In this document: positions 1 to 9,352 of the stretch, in pieces
Position numbering within the stretch: the first letter of the stretch is position 1
Layout: each line of letters opens with the position of its first letter
Source of the DNA: Nitrospira lenta
GTDB taxonomy: Bacteria > Nitrospirota > Nitrospiria > Nitrospirales > Nitrospiraceae
DNA length: 64,000 bases
Reading direction: 5' to 3'
Assembly: GCF_900403705.1 (NCBI RefSeq)
Contig: NZ_OUNR01000001.1
Coordinates: 682,001-746,000, forward strand
Program-made: the position numbers and the translations under genes
Notes under the pieces: model-generated
Told to the model about the DNA's origin: nothing
The model's database searches: none
The model's input: the letters and a program-made list of their open reading frames with translations, nothing else

Positions 1-43
1 GTTCCATCCAACAGGTGTCGACCGGACGGTGGCGCGGTCGGGC

Positions 44-1066
44 TCACTGCGTAAATCCCGGTTGGTGCTGCACATAGTCCGCCAATGCTTCCCCGATGCG
101 ATGATGAACCACAGCGGATGGATGCGGGTCGAATCGGCTGGCCCTGTACTGCTCATCTGTAAACTCATTCTTCAAGCTCGACAGATCAATGTACGCGATG
201 CGATCGCGTGTCAGTTGGTCCGACATAGCCCCCCAATCTGTTGTCCGCAGCCTGGGAAGCAACACAACCACGTAGGGAAGCCCGCGTTCTTCTGCCACCT
301 TTCTAAATTGCCGGACATACTCATATGTTTCTGGACTTTCGCCCCGCGCAATCATTTGGCCGACGTCCGGGGAGGAAACGAACCAACGCACACCGATGCC
401 TCTGAGAACATAAAGCAGATGAATGTGACGAAGCGCGTGCCCGATCATCGACCCGGACGGGCTGAAGCGATATAATTTCTGATCGATTAAATAGCCCTCC
501 TCATCAACCCTAGGGGTTCGAGCCAGATTGAAATCAGACGGGATGATGGCCATCACGACCAGGTCCGGCTGGATATCCGGTGTGCGGGACTGAAACGTGG
601 AGACCATCTCTTTGACGCTATAGGCAGATGCGCCGAAGTTAAATGTTCTGACGGTCACTGCCTGCTGGCGCCGATTGAGCGTGTCTTCCAACACCTGGGC
701 GAACGTATCCTCCGTTCGTGTGACGCCCTCACCGAAGGTGCAGGAATCTCCGATCAGAGCGATGCGATACTCATTCGGCTGTTTGGCTCCATACAATGCC
801 CCGGCAATCTTCGCCCTGAGTCCCAGGCTATCGGTATTGATCACTGCAAGACCGCGCGCCTGCGCGTCCACGAGATTGGGCTTATGGATATAGGGAATGT
901 CGCCGGTACGGTCATACGGCCTGTAAATAGGATCATACAGGTGCGGTTGTGCGTACCCCCATATCCTGACCGCGACTTCGAGCAGAGTCAGGGTGATGAG
1001 CAGAATGGACACGCCGCCAAGCAGTTTGCGGAGAAGTCTTCTCGTCATAGTGAGGCGTCCGCTCAT
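44..1066 (-). CDS. membrane-anchored SGNH/GDSL-like hydrolase
   Basis: Probably a membrane-tethered esterase or acyl-transfer enzyme acting on the surface polysaccharide. From the chosen ATG (340 aa) there is one hydrophobic segment at about residues 12-34, so most of the protein should lie in the periplasm. A block-I motif IALIGDSCTFGEG at about 103-115 supplies the nucleophile Ser, and a C-terminal DPHPS segment near residue 313 supplies the Asp-His pair typical of SGNH enzymes. The reading frame is open further upstream, but ATG 1066 overlaps the stop of the upstream glycosyltransferase as ATGA, which suggests translational coupling and decides the start. The substrate is not evident; acetyl ester removal or transfer is an inference from context. 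The 43 bases before the stop contain no recognisable gene. Confidence 0.75.
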   Translation of the reverse strand: MSGRLTMTRRLLRKLLGGVSILLITLTLLEVAVRIWGYAQPHLYDPIYRPYDRTGDIPYIHKPNLVDAQARGLAVINTDSLGLRAKIAGALYGAKQPNEYRIALIGDSCTFGEGVTRTEDTFAQVLEDTLNRRQQAVTVRTFNFGASAYSVKEMVSTFQSRTPDIQPDLVVMAIIPSDFNLARTPRVDEEGYLIDQKLYRFSPSGSMIGHALRHIHLLYVLRGIGVRWFVSSPDVGQMIARGESPETYEYVRQFRKVAEERGLPYVVVLLPRLRTTDWGAMSDQLTRDRIAYIDLSSLKNEFTDEQYRASRFDPHPSAVVHHRIGEALADYVQHQPGFTQ

Positions 1067-1983
1067 ATGGCCGGATACTGCAAACCGGTCATACGCTTCT
1101 TCCCCCTTGCGCGTTCCCAGAAGAAACCCACCGCATTGACAGCCTGCGCGACAACGAGCAACGGCACAACCAGCATCGCCTTCCCGAACGGGATCTTTCC
1201 GAACGGATAGGCGAGCATCTTGACGTAGAAACCGGGCGACTCGACTTTCATCGGTTGCTGTCGTTGACGTGCTCGAAGCCGATGGTAATAATAGGCGCCG
1301 CCCCCATAATGAAAATGCTGACGGAGGAAGGTCTTCGCCGTCAGGTGATGCGCATGATAGACCACCGCTTCCGGCGCATACATCAGCCGATAGCCCCGGT
1401 GCTGCCAGCGATCGCACAACTCGCGATCTTCGCCCGCGGATCGAGGGAACGAGAGGTCAAACCCTCCGATGTCGCGGAACGGCTTGGCCGGAAACGCCAG
1501 GTTGCAGGAGGGGAAAAATCGCACCCTTTCAGGGGCACCGCTATAGTACGCGAGGAGATATGAGACCAGCAGTTGGCTTGCGGCCGAGTACAGATTCTGT
1601 GTGAGCGCATTGTACGTTTCCCCGCCGACCGCGCTATCCGGCGATGCGGCAAATCGTACCGCCAAGGTCTCCAGCCAGTTCGGCGCGGGAGCACAGTCGT
1701 CATCGGTAAAGATGAGAAAATCGCCTGAGGCCTCAATGGCTCCCTTATTTCGCGCCGTCGCCGGGCCGGCATTTTCCTGCCGCAGGAGCGTGAGCGTAAG
1801 CACGCCCTGGAACGGCTTCACCACTTCATCCAACGGCGTGAGTCCCCCGTCGTCCACCACGATCACTTCAAAGCGATCATGCGGGTAGTCAAGACGGCTA
1901 CAAGCTCGTAGACAAACCGCGAGTTGGTCAGGCCGGTTGTAGGTCGGAATCACAATTGAAATGAACGGACGCTCTTTCTTCAT
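1063..1983 (-). CDS. family 2 glycosyltransferase
   Basis: A GT-A fold glycosyltransferase of 306 aa, predicted to add a sugar from a nucleotide-sugar donor during polysaccharide assembly. The N-terminus has the GT2 start ISIVIPTYNRPDQL, then VIVVDDGG, the NAGPATARNKG segment and a DDD metal-binding motif (FTDDDCAPAP) near residue 95. A C-terminal hydrophobic stretch (MLVVPLLVVAQAVNAVGFF) at about 270-288 suggests membrane association. It begins six bases after the stop of the phosphatase-like gene and its stop overlaps the start of the SGNH gene, so the three appear to form one transcript. Donor and acceptor cannot be read from the sequence. Confidence 0.85.
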   Translation of the reverse strand: MKKERPFISIVIPTYNRPDQLAVCLRACSRLDYPHDRFEVIVVDDGGLTPLDEVVKPFQGVLTLTLLRQENAGPATARNKGAIEASGDFLIFTDDDCAPAPNWLETLAVRFAASPDSAVGGETYNALTQNLYSAASQLLVSYLLAYYSGAPERVRFFPSCNLAFPAKPFRDIGGFDLSFPRSAGEDRELCDRWQHRGYRLMYAPEAVVYHAHHLTAKTFLRQHFHYGGGAYYYHRLRARQRQQPMKVESPGFYVKMLAYPFGKIPFGKAMLVVPLLVVAQAVNAVGFFWERARGKKRMTGLQYPAI

Positions 1984-1989
1984 AATGCC

Positions 1990-3579
1990 TCACCCGGCTA
2001 TCGTCGTCGATCCGATATTCAACGATGGACGACGGACACACTGAGTCAGAATCCGGTTCGTCACACTCTGAGGCCATGGATTGCCCATGAGAGATTGGAA
2101 CGCCGGAGCAAAATCCAGCGGTGAGACTTCACCGAGATCCCTGCCGGCCTCGATAGCAGGACCGGCGGCGGCCACGAAGCCGCTGAAGGTATGGTAACTG
2201 CTCCGGTTGTAGTGCGGCCTGACCTGAACGAGTTCGGCCTTGGGGTGACTCACCCTGTCCATCAAATACGGGGCGCTCGTCCACTCAACGGTCAGATCGG
2301 GAAGGACTGAGGGAGGGCCGCACCGAAAGGCCTCGGCTGTTCTGATCACGCTCTCGACGGCCGGTTTCCCGCTGCGCACATCCACCAGCTGCCTGAGATC
2401 AGCGTCGATCTGGGTCAGAAGACGTTCGTACTCAAGACCCGGTTCGACAATGCCGTGAGGTTCGCGCCCGCGAAGATTCACTCGCACGAAGCTGGTATTG
2501 AGAGCCGGAATGGAGAATGCTCTGGTTTGCGCCCAATTCGTTTCCGTCTGGAATCGGTCGGTCTCTAACCGGGTTTGCACACCTCGCGGAAGCCACTGGC
2601 TCATTCTCGCGCGCACGTCAGGCGGGATGGCTCGACGAAGCCATGTGAGCACGCTGAGACTGCGATGATCCCCATATGAGGGAATCTGATACCCTAATTT
2701 CCTGCAAAACTCCTCAATGAGACCCGTCGTAGGATAGAGATCTTTGATTCCGAACAGCGATATGATGAAGACGTTTGACTCGTCCGGTAATTGTTTCAAC
2801 AACAGACCCATTTCGCGATCGATGGCCCGATAGACATCTCGTATGGCCGTGTCCAAGCCGCTCTTCTCACTCAGCCCTTCGGTGTGTCGGCTCCCTCCAG
2901 GGCGATAGTCCCAGAACCGATGGGCCGCCGTGTGAGCCTCCACAAACATCGTCACCACCAAATCATAGCGATCTTGCGCCAGAAGGCAGCGGCACAGCGC
3001 CCCTTTCTCCTCTATGCGTTTGAGGATGAGATGGTATGCCGCCACATCCTCGTGGACAGAGCTGCCGGGCTTGAACACATCGATGTGTATCGGCGGACCG
3101 ACATGCCGGCGGATATCGCTCAACAGACTTGCGGGCTCAGCCGTGGGAGGGACGCTTGCATGGTTATGCTGCTGCTGGACGGCCCAATTCGCAAGTTGAA
3201 CACCTGCCAGGCCTGGCAGAATTTCTGCTTCGAGTGCATCAATGATCGCAACTTTCTTCGAAGCCCCGCGCAAATGAGACCAGAACGGCAAGGCCTGAAC
3301 ATCCTGTGCGGCAATGTTTCGAATCTCATACGTGCCAGGCACAAGCTGGCGGTTGTAATACTGTCCGTGCGAACTTCTCGAGACTCCGCTAAAGAAGGAC
3401 ACCCACGCACCTTGCGTCGACAGCAGCTCAGGGCCGCCGACCGCTCCCTGGCAGCCGCGTTGCATGATCGAGGCAATGGTCGGAAGATATCCCTCTTCGG
3501 CCCAACGCCGGATGAATCCGGCATCGCCCCCATCCAGCCCAAAGATGATGAGCGGCGGAGTTGTGTTGCCCTTTGCCAT
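1990..3579 (-). CDS. alkaline phosphatase superfamily protein (type I phosphodiesterase/nucleotide pyrophosphatase-like)
   Basis: A 529-aa member of the alkaline phosphatase superfamily. The first metal-binding segment IIFGLDGGDAGF lies at about residues 11-22, and a candidate Thr/Ser nucleophile region (STQGAWVSFFSG) at about 60. A later segment VVTMFVEAHTAAHRFWD carries further candidate metal-ligand Asp/His residues, and HYNRSSYHTFSGF lies near the C-terminus. Members in polysaccharide loci may act on phospho-linked substituents or nucleotide-linked intermediates; which one applies here is not known. The frame is open to 3627, but ATG 3579 puts the metal motif at the usual distance from the N-terminus and avoids overlap with the epimerase ending at 3600. 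No signal peptide is evident, so it may be cytoplasmic. Confidence 0.7.
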   Translation of the reverse strand: MAKGNTTPPLIIFGLDGGDAGFIRRWAEEGYLPTIASIMQRGCQGAVGGPELLSTQGAWVSFFSGVSRSSHGQYYNRQLVPGTYEIRNIAAQDVQALPFWSHLRGASKKVAIIDALEAEILPGLAGVQLANWAVQQQHNHASVPPTAEPASLLSDIRRHVGPPIHIDVFKPGSSVHEDVAAYHLILKRIEEKGALCRCLLAQDRYDLVVTMFVEAHTAAHRFWDYRPGGSRHTEGLSEKSGLDTAIRDVYRAIDREMGLLLKQLPDESNVFIISLFGIKDLYPTTGLIEEFCRKLGYQIPSYGDHRSLSVLTWLRRAIPPDVRARMSQWLPRGVQTRLETDRFQTETNWAQTRAFSIPALNTSFVRVNLRGREPHGIVEPGLEYERLLTQIDADLRQLVDVRSGKPAVESVIRTAEAFRCGPPSVLPDLTVEWTSAPYLMDRVSHPKAELVQVRPHYNRSSYHTFSGFVAAAGPAIEAGRDLGEVSPLDFAPAFQSLMGNPWPQSVTNRILTQCVRRPSLNIGSTTIAG

Positions 3580-3599
3580 ATGCTTAGCTTTCGAGAAAT

Positions 3600-4580
3600 C
3601 TAAATATAGCCATGTTCCTTGAACCATGCAGCCGTGCGAAAAACTGCTTCTTTCGTACTCACCGTCGGCCGGTAGCCGAGTTCGCGACGACTTTGAGACA
3701 GGTCGAACGCTCTGTCTCCGAGATAGAGATCAATGCGGTCCGCCCGAGGAAGTCGGCAGCCAAGCCATGAATACAGATGCCGGCTCGCCGCCTCATACAA
3801 TCGGAATGGCCCTGCCGGGAGATTCGTTGGCAATGCAGGCGCTCCAACCGCTTCCCCAATTGTTTGGACGAGATCCCGCAGACGTATCGATTCCGCACCC
3901 GCAAGAATGTACGTTCGTCCCTCAATGCCGGCGGCAGATCCGCAGCGAACCAAGCCGTCCACGATATCCGCAATATCTGCAACGTGGTGATGGTTATCGC
4001 CCTCTCCGATTAAACGAAACTGTCCGGCAGCAATGGTTCGGAACAAGTTCAACCAGCTCATGGCTCCCGGACCAAGGACGGCGGAGGTCCGTGCCAGCAC
4101 CACCGACAGGCCATCGCGTCGGTGGTTGGAGAGGAGAGCCTGTTCGGCTATAAATTTAGATTGGCCATAGGGTGAGTCCGGAATCGGTGTCGTAGCTTCA
4201 CTGATTGAACGGTTCTTAATCGCGCGGCCAAAGACCGCCCCACTGGTACAGAAGACAAGTCGACTGGCTCCGGCAACCAATGCGGCTCGTGCCACGTTCA
4301 CGGTTCCTTGAACATTGACCTCTTCTAAGTCTTTTCTGGACGGTCCGGAAGCTTCAGTTCTTGCTGCAAGGTGAAAAATCCTCTGGCAATTCGAGGCGGC
4401 TTGTTGCACGCTTCCGTAATCGAGCACATCCCCACGAAATACCTCGACGCCCAGGCGGTCGAACATTGAGGTATCCTCTTTCGGCCAAGCAAGGATGCGA
4501 ACGTGAACGCTTTCGGCAATCAGCCGCTCGATGAGATGGTGGCCGATAAAACCCGTGGCGCCTGTGACGAGAACGTTCAT
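3600..4580 (-). CDS. NAD-dependent epimerase/dehydratase (extended SDR)
   Basis: A 326-aa extended short-chain dehydrogenase/reductase, likely making or converting a nucleotide sugar. It shows the nucleotide-binding motif TGATGFIG at residues 6-13, the catalytic-type Ser in FCTSGAVFG and YGQSK (YxxxK) near 150. The chosen ATG is preceded by an AAGGAGAG ribosome-binding site about nine bases away; the longer open frame upstream lacks this. It is a clear paralogue of the epimerase at 5746-6741: both share the RTIAAGQFRLIGEG-type segment and the LPRADR segment near the C-terminus. The two flank a Gfo/Idh/MocA oxidoreductase, so all three probably serve one sugar pathway. Confidence 0.8.
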   Translation of the reverse strand: MNVLVTGATGFIGHHLIERLIAESVHVRILAWPKEDTSMFDRLGVEVFRGDVLDYGSVQQAASNCQRIFHLAARTEASGPSRKDLEEVNVQGTVNVARAALVAGASRLVFCTSGAVFGRAIKNRSISEATTPIPDSPYGQSKFIAEQALLSNHRRDGLSVVLARTSAVLGPGAMSWLNLFRTIAAGQFRLIGEGDNHHHVADIADIVDGLVRCGSAAGIEGRTYILAGAESIRLRDLVQTIGEAVGAPALPTNLPAGPFRLYEAASRHLYSWLGCRLPRADRIDLYLGDRAFDLSQSRRELGYRPTVSTKEAVFRTAAWFKEHGYI

Positions 4581-4663
4581 CCCATACTCTCCTTCTTCCA
4601 AGCGAAACACATCCCTGTACACGCCCCACTCTGCATCTCAACACGAGGTCGATCGTGAAACAT

Positions 4664-5716
4664 CTACTCGACGTTCACCGGCCGCCCGAGCGCCAATGAC
4701 TCCTTCGCGGCAAGCACCACCTGCAAAGCTCGACGGCCCTCCTCCAGCGTGCAGTCCGGTCGAGTATCGTGACGGATGGCATCCACGCAATGCTGCCACC
4801 CCACCCGATAAGAATCGATGAAGTCACCGCCTTGGCGCATCCGCACCAGCCCTTGAGGCAATTCCTTCAGCGTCTGGGCAGCGAGTTGCAGACGAGTTTT
4901 CATATCCCCGGGATGGACTTCCGGCGGAAAATACTCGAAGCCATCGAAGCGGTAACAGGAGACTTTCAGACGGCCGGTCTGCCCATAAATCTCGATCTCA
5001 TCGTTCCGACTCTCGCCTTCCGAGAATGTGGAAGACGCAAGCACGCCGTTAGCGAATCGTGCGGTCACAATCACCGTCGATTCATCGGCATTGCTCGAAG
5101 CAAGGATGTCATCGACCTCGCTTCGGAGTAACGCATGCAACACATCGAAGTGGTGCACGCCAAACTGATAGAGAATGCCCTTCACCGCATGCCGATCGCC
5201 TTCTTCGTGAAAGCTCCGGCGCTCCGGATTCCTGCCGGTCAAAACTGTGCGGATCAGCTCAATCTTTCCTAAGCTCCCCTGCCGAAGCACTTCCCGTGCG
5301 CGGCCTATGAGACGATGCCAGCGACGTGGCAATCCCACCACCATGATGAGCCTATTGGCCCGCGCAGCTTGCGCCATCAGCTCGTCCCAGACCTTCAGGT
5401 TGAAGACCAAGGGTTTGTCGATGAACAGATGCTTCCCTGCTGCGAGGACAGCCTGTGCGACTTCAACCTGACGGTCGGCCGGTAGCCAGACTCCGACCGC
5501 CTCTATCGCAGGGTCGTCAAGTATTGCCCGCGGGTCAGCATGCTGCCGTTGAACCTGAAAGAGATCGCCCACCCGCTTCAACCGCTCAGGGTCTCCGTCG
5601 GCCACAGCCACGACGTTCGCGTGTTTTACTCTACGGAGAGCAGGCAGATGCAGGGTCTCTGTCACCCAACCGCAACCGATAATTCCCAATTTCACCGGAC
5701 TGTTCCCCTTGCCCAT
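4664..5716 (-). CDS. Gfo/Idh/MocA family oxidoreductase
   Basis: A 350-aa NAD(P)-dependent oxidoreductase of the glucose-fructose oxidoreductase family. The N-terminal Rossmann motif VKLGIIGCGWVTETLHLPAL (residues 8-27) is followed by the typical DKPL segment (HLFIDKPLVFNLK) near residue 97 and by the conserved QFGVHHFDVLHALL region in the C-terminal domain. Members in polysaccharide loci often oxidise or reduce nucleotide-linked sugars, for example at C3 or C4. It sits between two paralogous epimerases in the same direction, with short gaps on both sides, which suggests a sugar-donor pathway. The specific sugar cannot be assigned. Confidence 0.85.
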   Translation of the reverse strand: MGKGNSPVKLGIIGCGWVTETLHLPALRRVKHANVVAVADGDPERLKRVGDLFQVQRQHADPRAILDDPAIEAVGVWLPADRQVEVAQAVLAAGKHLFIDKPLVFNLKVWDELMAQAARANRLIMVVGLPRRWHRLIGRAREVLRQGSLGKIELIRTVLTGRNPERRSFHEEGDRHAVKGILYQFGVHHFDVLHALLRSEVDDILASSNADESTVIVTARFANGVLASSTFSEGESRNDEIEIYGQTGRLKVSCYRFDGFEYFPPEVHPGDMKTRLQLAAQTLKELPQGLVRMRQGGDFIDSYRVGWQHCVDAIRHDTRPDCTLEEGRRALQVVLAAKESLALGRPVNVE

Positions 5717-5745
5717 AATGTACCTTCCTGCCTACGGCATGACCC

Positions 5746-6741
5746 TCAGCCAAGCCGAGAAAGATGTCCCTCCGCCAGAAACCACTCAACCATGCGATGA
5801 ATCGTATCTTTCGTGGCGATCTCAGGAACATATCCCAGTTCTTGCCGCGCTCGCCCGCTGTCAAACCTGCGGTCGCCGAGGAACAGAGCCAGACGGTCGG
5901 CCCGAGGCAGTTGGCGTCCGATCACGGCAACGGCCATCCTGTCGAGCGCCCTGTACACATGCAACGGAGCGGCCGGAAGGTTTGCCGGGAAACGGGTCGT
6001 TCCCACTTCCTCCCCGATCATCTCAACCAGTCTTCTCAGTTGCACCGGCTCGTTTCCGGCAAGCAGGTACGTCCGTCCCTCCACTCCCTTCACGGAGCCG
6101 CAAAGAAGCAGTCCTTCAACGACATCGGAAACGTCGGCAATATGATGATAGTTCCTCCCTTCGCCGATCAGGCGGAACTGCCCTGCTGCAATACTTCGAA
6201 ACAGGCCCAACCAGCTGGTCGTTCCCGGGCCCCATACAGTCGAGATACGGGCCACGACGACCGGCAAGCCGTGACTCCGCCGAGCAGACAAAACAATCTG
6301 TTCACCTAACACCTTCGACTCGCCGTAGGGGGAATCCGGATCGGTCTCTGTGCTCTCATCGATCAACCGATTTTTGGCGATGCGGCCATACACGGCGACG
6401 CTGCTGCAGAAGACCAGTCGTTCAATGCCCGCCTGCAGGGCCGCACGCGTGACGTTCTCGGCCCCTTGAATATTGGCCACCTGCACATCGTGCCGCGACA
6501 AGAGACCGGAAGACTCAGTTGTCGCTGCCAAATGAAACATGACCTTGCACGTGTCCGCTGCTCGCGCCACGGCATCGGCGTCGCCGATGTCGCCCCGCAC
6601 GATCTCGACACCGAGAGCATCGAGCCATACAGCATTCGCCGACGGCCGCACAAAAGCCTTCACGTGCTCTCCCGCCGTAATCAGCCGCTTGACCAAATGA
6701 CGGCCGATGAATCCTGTCGCCCCAGTAACAAGAATGGTCAT
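5746..6741 (-). CDS. NAD-dependent epimerase/dehydratase (extended SDR), paralogue of 3600-4580
   Basis: A 331-aa extended SDR enzyme with TGATGFIG at residues 6-13, FCSSVAVYG for the catalytic Ser and YGESK (YxxxK) at about 150. Similarity to the 3600-4580 product runs the whole length, including GPGTTSWLGLFRSIAAGQFR, HHIADVSDVVEGL, LPANLPAAP-like and LPRADRLALFLGDR segments. They look like an old duplication that has diverged, perhaps to different sugars or successive steps. The ATG at 6741 places the Rossmann motif at the extreme N-terminus as usual. The gene lies 47 bases after the upstream glycosyltransferase. Confidence 0.8.
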   Translation of the reverse strand: MTILVTGATGFIGRHLVKRLITAGEHVKAFVRPSANAVWLDALGVEIVRGDIGDADAVARAADTCKVMFHLAATTESSGLLSRHDVQVANIQGAENVTRAALQAGIERLVFCSSVAVYGRIAKNRLIDESTETDPDSPYGESKVLGEQIVLSARRSHGLPVVVARISTVWGPGTTSWLGLFRSIAAGQFRLIGEGRNYHHIADVSDVVEGLLLCGSVKGVEGRTYLLAGNEPVQLRRLVEMIGEEVGTTRFPANLPAAPLHVYRALDRMAVAVIGRQLPRADRLALFLGDRRFDSGRARQELGYVPEIATKDTIHRMVEWFLAEGHLSRLG

Positions 6742-6788
6742 CTCGGTCTCTCTTCACTTTACGCGGCCCGCTCACCGTCTATGCCTTG

Positions 6789-7796
6789 TCAGACCGACTC
6801 TGCCCAACGCCTCATGGCTTCGGGAGACACCATCGTGCAATACATCCCCGCCATCTCCATCGTGCGCGCCAGACAGGACATACCTACGACCAATGGCAGT
6901 AGCACCACTCGCCGAACAGGATGAACCTCCAGCAACCGGCTGACTCTAAACCAGCGCGGAATGTCCAACAGGATATGCCAGATCATCGTCATCACGGGTT
7001 CAAAGATGGTCATGTGCGCAATCCATTGATTCGGATAGTGCTTGTTCAAGCGCCGTAACATGAACACTTCATAGCCATACCGAAAATGCAGGCCCTTCAA
7101 CCAATAGAACCACGAAAAATAGTGCGTGACCCGTTGATGCGGCTGGAGCACCAGCCTCTCCCCGCCATCCAGGAACGACTGCGTGAGCAGGGGTGCGCCG
7201 CACAGCCGGCCAAATTTCGTATTGTACCGGTGCCGGCGGAAGGTCTCGGCACGGAGGCCGAAATTGTGGTCCATAAAGCCGACCGGCATCGGCAGATTGC
7301 GCTGAGGATCGACGGCATTGCCGACCACCCACCCCCAGGTGATCGAAGCGGCCGCCAGCCTGGTCGCCCGATTCCATTCCCAATCAGTAGCACGCTTGAA
7401 CAGGCTGAGTCCGATCGATACATCGCCGCCCCCGCGGATGCCCTCCACCAGCGACGATAACCATGTGCGATGCGGGTAGACGTCGGAGTCGGTAAAGGCC
7501 AGAATCTCGGCGGACGCAAACTCAGCCCCTCGATTCTTCAGATGCAGGTATGAGAGCCCTTCGGCTTCAACCGCTTGAACGCCCCAAAACGGCGTATGCT
7601 GCCCATAGATCGCCCGCCACTCTTTAACCTGGTCGGCGCTGCCCATCAGAATAATCTCAACCTGATCCGTGGGAAAATCCTGCCGTTGCAGCGCCTCAAT
7701 CGTATTCACCGCTTTCCCGAGATCGCGTGATTCGTTATAGCCCTCCACAATCACGGAGACGACAGGCTTCTCTATCCGCGATGCGCTCATATCCAC
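6789..7796 (-). CDS. family 2-like glycosyltransferase
   Basis: A GT-A type glycosyltransferase of 335 aa (333 if the second start is used). It has VVSVIVEGYNESRDLGKAV at about residues 9-27, LKNRGAEFASAEILAFTDSD with a DSD metal-binding triad near residue 120, and a C-terminal hydrophobic tail. It resembles the 18784-19740 product: both have a LKNR segment, a D-x-D before PHR(T/S)WL, and an EM(A/P)GM tail. Two starts compete: GTG at 7796, directly after the TAA of the upstream gene, and ATG at 7790. The AAGGAG site is four bases from the first and ten from the second, so the choice is open. Substrate unknown. Confidence 0.75.
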   Translation of the reverse strand: MDMSASRIEKPVVSVIVEGYNESRDLGKAVNTIEALQRQDFPTDQVEIILMGSADQVKEWRAIYGQHTPFWGVQAVEAEGLSYLHLKNRGAEFASAEILAFTDSDVYPHRTWLSSLVEGIRGGGDVSIGLSLFKRATDWEWNRATRLAAASITWGWVVGNAVDPQRNLPMPVGFMDHNFGLRAETFRRHRYNTKFGRLCGAPLLTQSFLDGGERLVLQPHQRVTHYFSWFYWLKGLHFRYGYEVFMLRRLNKHYPNQWIAHMTIFEPVMTMIWHILLDIPRWFRVSRLLEVHPVRRVVLLPLVVGMSCLARTMEMAGMYCTMVSPEAMRRWAESV

Positions 7797-9029
7797 TTAT
7801 CTCCTTGCTGCCTGCATCGGCGTTCCTGCCTTGGCAGAAAGGACGACCGGCCTATCGGACACCATCTGCTGATACAGGGACACGAACTGCTCACATTGAC
7901 GAGCCAAGCTAAACCGCGCTTCAGCAACCTGCCGCCCCGACCGTCCCATCGCGTCCGCCTTCGATCGATCGCGCAACAACGTTTCCAGTCTCTTCGCTAG
8001 CTGATGGGGATCGTTCGGCGGAACCAGATACCCTGTTTCCCCGTCATGCAAAATTTCTTCTAGCCCGCCCATTCTGCTCGCGATGACGGCGGTTGCCCGC
8101 ATCATGGCTTCGACCGCCACCAACCCGAACGGCTCGGCCCATCGAGAGGGCACCACCTGCACCCAGGCTTGGGAAAACGCGCGCTCCATGTCCCCCTTGG
8201 AAAGATGACCGAGAAACGTCACCTGCTTGGATATGTTCAATTGTTCAGCCAACGCTGCAAGCTTGGCGCGTTCAGGCCCCTCGCCGGCGAGGAGGAGCTG
8301 TGCTTCAGGAAGATCCCGTACGACGCGAGCAAACGCATGGAGCAACACATCGACGCCCTTCTCGGAAACCAACCGGCCAGCAAACACGGCAACGGGCGTA
8401 GCGGATAACACTCGCGTGAGAGATTCAACCATCACCCCATTGTGAATCACCTCAACCGGCTCGATCCCGTCGGCGACCAAGCTTTCTTGCACCGCGCGAC
8501 TATTTGCAACGATTCGTCTAAAGGCATGTCGCCACTTCCTCCAGAGCCACATTTGAAATTGCAGCGGGATCCAGTCTCGCAACGGCACACAGGCATTCCG
8601 GTAACAGACATGTCCGGCCGGGCTCTGACAAGGCGCCCCCGTCGGCAAGAGCTTCGTGCCTGTCAGGCAGATAGGCCGATACCACACCACATGATAGAGG
8701 GCGGGAATCCGGCGGATGAGCGGAAGGATCAGCGGAGAGAGTTGCGTGAGAAACATTCGGACATGCACGACGTCCGGCTGAAATTCTCGTATCACCCGAC
8801 GCAAACGGACAAAGGCCCACGGATTCAGCGTCTGCAACAGCGTCCTGAACCTGGAAAGCGTACCGTAGCAGAGGTAATCGGCTTCCGGTGAAGCCGACGA
8901 TGCGCCGGCAGAGCTGGCAAACAGCCGCACGTCGTGTCCCAGTCGCCGCAACTCGTCTCGCAGCGCAAACGTCAGTACCTCTGCCCCGCCGATCGGCGAT
9001 CCATAATCATTGATCAGGAGAATCTTCAT
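7797..9029 (-). CDS. family 4 glycosyltransferase (GT-B)
   Basis: A 410-aa GT-B glycosyltransferase. The N-terminal half opens with KILLINDYGSPIGGAEVLTF (acceptor domain). The C-terminal half has VFAGRLVSEKGVDVLLHAFARV and, near residue 310, PSRWAEPFGLVAVEAMMRATAVIASRMGG-type sequence with the conserved E-x7-E nucleotide-sugar-binding pattern. The enzyme probably transfers a sugar to a lipid-linked or growing glycan at the inner membrane. Its TAA is immediately followed by the start of the next glycosyltransferase. It is the first gene of this minus-strand run; the 323 bases upstream lead to a divergent PilZ gene. Confidence 0.88.
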   Translation of the reverse strand: MKILLINDYGSPIGGAEVLTFALRDELRRLGHDVRLFASSAGASSASPEADYLCYGTLSRFRTLLQTLNPWAFVRLRRVIREFQPDVVHVRMFLTQLSPLILPLIRRIPALYHVVWYRPICLTGTKLLPTGAPCQSPAGHVCYRNACVPLRDWIPLQFQMWLWRKWRHAFRRIVANSRAVQESLVADGIEPVEVIHNGVMVESLTRVLSATPVAVFAGRLVSEKGVDVLLHAFARVVRDLPEAQLLLAGEGPERAKLAALAEQLNISKQVTFLGHLSKGDMERAFSQAWVQVVPSRWAEPFGLVAVEAMMRATAVIASRMGGLEEILHDGETGYLVPPNDPHQLAKRLETLLRDRSKADAMGRSGRQVAEARFSLARQCEQFVSLYQQMVSDRPVVLSAKAGTPMQAARR

Positions 9030-9352
9030 GCCACCCGACGCCCTGACGGCTCATCGCGCATCATCGTGTCCACAACCTACCTCCCTGACGACACCGCACA
9101 CAGGTCGCGCTCCGTGCTTTCATCCTACGGAGAGCCGCACAGGACCACAACCCACATTATGAGGGGATACAGACCCTGCCCCTAAAAAGATGGGAGCCAT
9201 TCTTGCCGCAAGACGCCGGTTTGATTTTCAGAACCAGCAAAGCCCGGCCGCCCGCACCAGCCACTACCCGCACGGATTTTCTCACGCCGACATCCGCAGC
9301 CCCTCCAAGGAGGAATACTTTTCCCGCCTCACGCCACGCTATACTGCAACCT
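9030..9352. other. divergent intergenic region
   Basis: About 320 bases between the minus-strand GT4 gene (start 9029) and the plus-strand PilZ gene (start 9353). It should hold promoters for both directions. The only element I can point to is a TATACT hexamer at 9340-9345, seven bases before the PilZ ATG. An AAGGAGG run near 9306 is too far (over 40 bases) from the ATG to be its ribosome-binding site. No convincing small gene is seen. Confidence 0.4.
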
